Positions 59,693 through 64,000 of a stretch of 64,000 nt of DNA are shown piece after piece. Every line of letters starts with the position of its first letter. Positions within the stretch are counted from its first letter, which is position 1. Under the pieces are notes generated by a model. That model did no database searches, was not told where the DNA came from, and saw only the letters and a program-made list of their open reading frames with translations. The translations under genes and the position numbers were made by a program. The stretch is from Diaporthe sp. PMI_573 (Eukaryota > Ascomycota > Sordariomycetes > Diaporthales > Diaporthaceae), in assembly GCA_021399435.1 (NCBI GenBank), contig JAJTUP010000015.1, positions 1,240,001 through 1,304,000 on the forward strand, in the 5' to 3' direction.

Positions 59693-61401
59693 TCATGCCT
59701 TTTGATATCCACACTCGGTCAGGCCATCCTCCAACGCCTTCAGGGCACGGTCAATATCCCCTCGCTTCTCATCCGTCACAGAGACGCCCATGTGCCCGAA
59801 ACGGATGTACTTGGGTGCGATATCCTTGTGAATGCCTCCCGCAAACACAACGTTTCGCTTGGCCAGCGCAGGCAGGATCTCTGCAGCCTTGACGTTGTCT
59901 GGCAAGTAGATGGCCGTCATGCAGTGAGATCGGTCCTCAGGCTTGGACGCCACCTGCTTCAGGCCAAGGGCCTCGACGGCCTTCTTGATCCTGTCGGAGA
60001 CCTCGGCGTGCTTTGCAAAGCGCGCTGACAGAGGTCCAGCAGACAGGATCTGTTTGAGAGCAGTGTTGAGGGCGTGGATCAACTGTGGGGAGGGAGTGGC
60101 GAAATAAGAGGGCTTCTTAGCCTCATAATTCCTCATAACTGCAAGAGAGTCAGCCCCTGCTCCACCATCTCGCGACTCCGAAATAAGGGTAATCGTACTA
60201 GGGGTCCAGTTCTTCATAGACGCAAAATAGGCGCCAATCGGCGCCTTGCGCTCCTCAAACACCTTGATAGCCCGCCCGCTGAACATGGAAATGGACAATC
60301 CGGCAGGACAGCCGATGGCCTTTTGGCTGGCGGTGACGACTCCGTCGAGCTTCCACTTGTCGAAGTCGATCTCCTCGCCGGCGACGGAGCAGACGCCGTC
60401 GACGATCAACAAAGTCCCGGGGGAGACCCTGTGCACCAGCTCCGAAAGCTCAGGCAGCGTGCTCAGCACGCCGGTCGAGGTGTCTACATGGGTGACGGAG
60501 ATGACCTTGTATTTCTTGGCCTTGAGCGCTGCCTCTATCTCGGGCAACTGCGGCCTTGAACCGACGGCAGGCTTCAGCTGGTCGACATTCGCGCCGTACA
60601 CCTTGAAGCAGTCCGCAAAGCTGTCGCCAAAGTAGCCGGTGGTCAAGACCAGCACGTTCTCGCCAGGCTCAACAAGGTTGGCCGCGACCAGGTCCCAGCC
60701 CAGGGTTCCGGAACCCGAGATGACAAACGGCTGTGAGGAAGGGTCCGTTGTCTGGAAGAGGTTCCGCAACATTGACAAGGTATCACCAAACGTAGAGACA
60801 AAGCCGGGACCGACGTGGCTCTCGCTACGGCACGGAATTAGTCAACACTCTGCTTCTTCTGCATAACTTGCACGGCCGGGGTGCAGTGACGGAAGACGGG
60901 GCACACCAAAGTCCCGAAGGGTGATAATGGGCACAAAGGCCAACAGCTCCGGCAATGCAGAGCCCGCTGCCATGTCGGGATCCAGAGGCCCCTTCTGTGC
61001 AGCACCTGGGTACCGCTGCAGGGCATTGGTGTAGCATCTCCTGATGCCGCGCCGTGACAAAGCACAATAGGGTATATCTCGTCTCACCTGTAGTGACTCA
61101 TAGACTGCAACACAGCATCGTCAAACTCGATGGGCCCCGGGATGAGCAGGGTGGAATGCTCTGGCTGGGAAGACATGTTTGCGGAGTCTTGTGATGCTGC
61201 TGCTGCTGCTGCTGCTGCTGCTGTAGTAGTAGTTGAGAGGCTGCGTGGTCCTTGCACTCGTCCTTGAGCAGGAGCCGATGATGAAGAGGGTGAAGGCGGC
61301 GCTTTTGAAAGCAGGTGATTCGCCGTGAGGGAGAGGCGTCGGCTTGCGGAGCTGCCGCGGGGTATCATGGCTATGAGCGATAGGGGCCGAGACCGGTACA
61401 T
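59693..61401 (-). CDS. alanine-glyoxylate aminotransferase (class V PLP enzyme)
   Basis: This fold-type I pyridoxal-phosphate enzyme transfers the amino group of alanine to glyoxylate, giving glycine and pyruvate; yeast AGX1 is the counterpart. Exons are 61088..61401 and 59693..60824, with a 263-nt intron (GTGAGA to CCGTAG). From the Met at 61401 the product has 481 residues; from the Met at 61176 it has 406, nearer the usual core length. The core starts LLIPGPIEFDDAV and continues SHVGPGFVSTFGDTL. Later come SGSGTLGWD, HVDTSTGVLS, VDGVCSVAGEE, and ASQKAIGCPAGLS with the PLP Lys (codon 60320-60322). The 5' extension MYRSRPLSLIAMIPRGSSASRRLSLTANHLL (split here: MYRSRPLSLIAMIPRG, then SSASRRLSL) is Arg/Ser-rich and lacks acids, like a mitochondrial presequence. 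A nine-Ala run then follows. The C-terminus YQKA is not a peroxisomal PTS1. Confidence 0.93.
61195..61223. repeat. TGC trinucleotide repeat coding polyalanine
   Basis: Nine TGC units read as nine GCA (Ala) codons on the minus strand, just after four Thr codons, between the putative targeting leader and the catalytic core of the aminotransferase. Confidence 0.9.
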
Positions 61402-62188
61402 TTGGGTGTTTTGGAGAATCTGCTGCCGGTACCCCAATCGGTGGTCGGTCCGCCTGCGCAGCACGGAACAAACAGCAAGTTTTGATTGAACAGAAAACCA
61501 CGAGGAAGTGGTGGAGCTCAAGCCGTGTCCTGTCCTCTACTATCTATCTCCGTGTCAAGCAAGGAAGTGTGCTGGCAGGCGGGGACATGAACCGATTTCA
61601 ACAGCCTTTGACTAATAACCAGGGCACTCGGTATGTTTACGGAACTGCCCAGTGTTCTCTATGCTTGGTTTAATCATTCGGCTGCCAAGTCCGGGTTTCG
61701 TCCGTCGGGTCGGGCAGCCTTCCGAGGTACCAGTGTACCTGCGCATCTGCTGCTGCAAGCGCGGGCAGGCAGTCCCGGCGGGAGCTACCCCAGCAGCGGA
61801 GCGGGACAGACAGGGGTCCTACAACCAGGGAAGTGTGTCTGCTCTGTACTCCGAAGATGATGCACGCTCGTCAGCCATGGGCTGTGGCTTACAACAGTTC
61901 GAGCTCCTAAACAACCACAACCGACGTCACGAATCGCGCCCCGCCGCGCCACCCCCGCCGGAACCAGCGACTAGAGACCAGCAGACGACGAAAAAGCATG
62001 CAGAACGTCTCCTGAAACGAACATTGGAAACTCGCGTGCCTACCATCCTCGGCGCAACAGCGCCTTGGCCTACCTTTCCTTGACGCTCGACGCTCTTGGC
62101 CGAGTCGCCCTGGACGCGGTACGAGCCATTGAGGCACGACTCCTGAACTCGATACCTTCTTAGTCCCATAATAGTACCGAGTGGCACA
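61402..62188. other. divergent promoter region of the aminotransferase and VPS29 genes
   Basis: This 0.8-kb interval holds both opposed promoters. A 143-codon plus-strand frame (61652-62083) has no family resemblance and ends before VPS29, so it is probably leader or promoter sequence. I see no gene. Confidence 0.55.
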
Positions 62189-63068
62189 ATGGCCTTCCTC
62201 ATCCTAGTGATAGGGGACCTCCACATCCCTGATCGAGCTCTCGACATCCCCCCAAAGGTACCTTGCCAACGGCGCGTGCGCGCGCACACAAACACACCCT
62301 CGTACACATACACACACACACACACACCTCTATCACACGACAGGACCTCTACTCTGGCACCTTCCAAGAGAATGAAATAAGGCACTAACAGCTACCGTGT
62401 AGTTCAAAAAGCTCCTCGCCCCAGGCAAGATCTCCCAGTCCCTCTGCCTCGGCAACCTGACCGACAAGCCGACGTACGAGTACCTCCGCTCCATCTCGCC
62501 GGACCTCAAGATCGTCAAGGGCCGCTTCGACGTCGAGGCCACCTCCCTGCCCCTGACGCAGGTCGTCGCCCACGGCGGCCTGCGCATCGGCTTCCTCGAG
62601 GGCTTCACCCTCGTCTCCAGCGAGCCCGACCTGCTGCTGGCCGAGGCCAACAAGCTCGACGTCGACGTGCTCTGCTGGGGCGGCACCCACAAGTTCGAGT
62701 GTTTCGAGTATATGGACAAGTTCTTCGTGAATCCCGGGTCCGCAACCGGCGCCTTCTCCACCGGCTGGGGCACCGGCGAGGGCGAGGAGGAGGAGGTTGT
62801 GCCGAGTTTCTGCCTGATGGATGTAGGTTCTATACCGCACCGCCGGTTTTCGAAACTTGCTGCTGGCCACAGGGGGCACGTGGCCTCTTTTTGAGCGGCA
62901 AGCCCAGGTCCGCGGTTGGAACCGAGCTGACTTGATGTCATCTAGGTCCAAGGCATATCGCTGACACTGTATGTGTACCAACTGAGAAAGGATGAGAATG
63001 GCGCCGAGAACGTTGCGGTCGAGAAGGTGACGTATACAAAGCCAGTGGAACCGACTGGAGCATCATAA
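62189..63068 (+). CDS. vps29: vacuolar protein sorting protein 29 (retromer subunit)
   Basis: VPS29 is the metallophosphoesterase-fold scaffold of retromer, which with VPS26 and VPS35 recycles cargo from endosomes to the Golgi. Exons are 62189..62257, 62403..62822 and 62946..63068, giving 203 residues. The introns (145 and 123 nt) are phase 0 and end in GTGTAG and ATCTAG. The start MAFLILVIGDLHIP, the segment FKKLLAPGKI, then GTHKFECFEYMDKF and VNPGSATGA, and VQGISLTLYVYQL are typical. Some ancestral metal-site residues remain (Asp10, His12, Asn41, His119), while others are replaced: the GDFD-type motif reads GRFD, HGH reads EGF (89-91), and GHTH reads GGTH. A Gly/Glu-rich insertion (GTGEGEEEEV) precedes PSFCLMD. 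The first intron carries a CA repeat. Context of the start (CACAATGGCC) is good. Confidence 0.95.
62310..62327. repeat. CA dinucleotide repeat in VPS29 intron 1
   Basis: Nine AC units follow other CA-rich sequence (about 62284-62309) inside the first VPS29 intron. Confidence 0.85.
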
Positions 63069-63442
63069 GGGGAGTCACAGGCCTGTGCGGAAGACTCCAA
63101 GCTGTTGTGACGGATAGGCCGCGCCAATGCCAAAGATAACACGCCATTGAGCACCATCAGGACATGATTCACTGATTGTGTTGGCTTGATGAGCCCGCAT
63201 GGAAAGACAGAGGAGCAGACCGACGAGCGGGAAAGTCGTTTCTTCAAGTGCCACATTAGATACTCATAATGCCTCGTTCCAAAACCCGGCATGAAATGCG
63301 CTTCCTTTTAGTCTAAAAGAGTACACGCTGGTATCCTGGTCCTATCCATCCATCCCAGAAGTCCGCTCAACGCCACTTGGAACCAACCAGGTACGCCATG
63401 CTTGCAATTTTTGCCGCAAATATCGTCCAAGAATTCATTACA
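63069..63442. other. convergent intergenic region
   Basis: These 374 bases separate the stop codons of VPS29 (plus) and the edge gene (minus) and so should hold both 3' untranslated regions. I see no other feature. Confidence 0.6.
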
Positions 63443-64000
63443 TTACAACATCATGCTTCGACGCCTCGACGCCTTGTCCTGGACCAGCAACGATGAAATG
63501 TCCTTCACTGTTTCCAGGCTGGCGTCATACGAAGAGTCCTCATCCTGTCCATCATCAAGCATGGATGTCTTCTTGGGAGCAGCCATCGACGCCCGTTTTC
63601 GGGAAGGCTTCCTGGTGTCCGCCCCTGACACCGATTGGTCGTCCACGCCTACGTTTTTGGCCACCGTTGACCGCCTTGTTCCCTTGCTGCCTCTTCCCTT
63701 TGGGAGGAATTCCTTGGGCTGTTCGATTACGGTGGACTCGTCTCGGAATTCGTATGGATCGATTGCGTTGCTCTCCTCGGCGCCACCTTCTTCATCTTGA
63801 TCGTCTCCTGACTTTTCCAGCTTCTCAAACAGTTGGCTTTGCCTAGATGATGGCCGCCTTCGACGCTCAGTCACAGTCTGGCCTACCTGACCCGCTGGTG
63901 GTGTTTCCTTCACCGAGTCTTTCTGTAATAATGGGCTCGTGACTGGAGGCCGGCGGGCTGCCTCATTCTCCATGGCCGCTTCGGCCGCCGGAAGCTGAGT
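63443..64000 (-). CDS. C-terminal part of an unrecognised basic, low-complexity protein (cut by window edge)
   Basis: The minus-strand frame is open from the window edge to a stop at 63443, giving at least 186 residues; the N-terminus lies outside. An internal Met (63973) is not likely to be the start because the upstream codons stay open (TQLPAAEAAMENEA). The sequence is polar, with alternating basic and acidic stretches: TERRRRPSSRQSQLFEKLEK, then SGDDQDEEGGAEES, then KGRGSKGTRRSTVAKN, and a C-terminal KASRRRSMML. No folded domain is visible. The basic tail with SRRR-SMML and the DPYEFRDE-type linear motifs suggest a nuclear or chromatin protein. A shugoshin-like C-terminus is one possibility that I cannot confirm from this fragment. 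Confidence 0.75.
   Translation of the reverse strand, partial: TQLPAAEAAMENEAARRPPVTSPLLQKDSVKETPPAGQVGQTVTERRRRPSSRQSQLFEKLEKSGDDQDEEGGAEESNAIDPYEFRDESTVIEQPKEFLPKGRGSKGTRRSTVAKNVGVDDQSVSGADTRKPSRKRASMAAPKKTSMLDDGQDEDSSYDASLETVKDISSLLVQDKASRRRSMML

Noticed and set aside
1..64000. CRISPR array, intact transposon, rRNA or biosynthetic gene cluster
   Set aside because: No regularly spaced repeats, transposase or reverse-transcriptase motifs, rRNA sequence or core biosynthetic enzymes were seen.

Overview
The window looks like chromosomal DNA of a filamentous ascomycete (Pezizomycotina, probably a Sordariomycete-type fungus). The recognisable genes are conserved eukaryotic or fungal families. 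They are broken by short introns (50-263 nt) with GTRNGT-type donors, CTAAC-like branch points and YAG acceptors, and their codons are mostly C/G-ending. Start sites often sit in a CAMMATGNC-like context. I cannot name genus or species from sequence alone.

Thirteen genes can be supported, in gene islands separated by long gene-poor stretches. Left part: allantoicase (minus, 5.5-6.7 kb), a six-helix cytochrome b561 protein (plus, 7.8-8.8 kb), and a very large hybrid histidine kinase (plus, 14.9-21.0 kb). Centre: a histidine-phosphatase (phosphoglycerate mutase-like) protein (minus, 22.3-24.2 kb), a PRKRIP1/DUF1168 splicing-associated protein (plus, 26.3-26.9 kb), the CCT3 chaperonin subunit (minus, 27.2-29.2 kb), a class II aldolase/adducin-fold protein (plus, 30.5-31.5 kb) and an Asp-nucleophile alpha/beta hydrolase of epoxide-hydrolase type (plus, 33.3-34.4 kb). 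Then an ECL1-like zinc-binding protein (minus, 40.8-41.3 kb). Right part: exportin CRM1/XPO1 (minus, 55.3-58.9 kb), alanine-glyoxylate aminotransferase (minus, 59.7-61.4 kb), the retromer subunit VPS29 (plus, 62.2-63.1 kb), and the C-terminal part of an unrecognised basic protein running off the right edge (minus, 63.4 kb onward).

These genes do not form a pathway cluster. Most are housekeeping functions (protein folding, nuclear export, retromer, splicing), with scattered metabolism (ureide and glyoxylate use, epoxide hydrolysis, an aldolase) and signalling (hybrid kinase). I see no biosynthetic gene cluster, CRISPR array, intact transposon, rRNA or convincing tRNA. The gene-poor stretches (notably 34.4-40.8 kb and 41.3-55.3 kb) hold simple repeats, many CCTAGGTA-like motifs and a few decayed coding relics.

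The points most worth a second look are: (1) threonine at the leptomycin-B-critical position of CRM1; (2) a 60-nt intron with no stop codon placed one residue before the phospho-acceptor Asp of the hybrid kinase; (3) a degenerate receiver in front of the real one in that kinase; (4) VPS29 with several lost metal ligands; (5) a palindromic pair of GATA sites upstream of allantoicase; (6) five tandem GGTGAC units upstream of the ECL1-like gene. No single feature amounts to a clearly new biological system.
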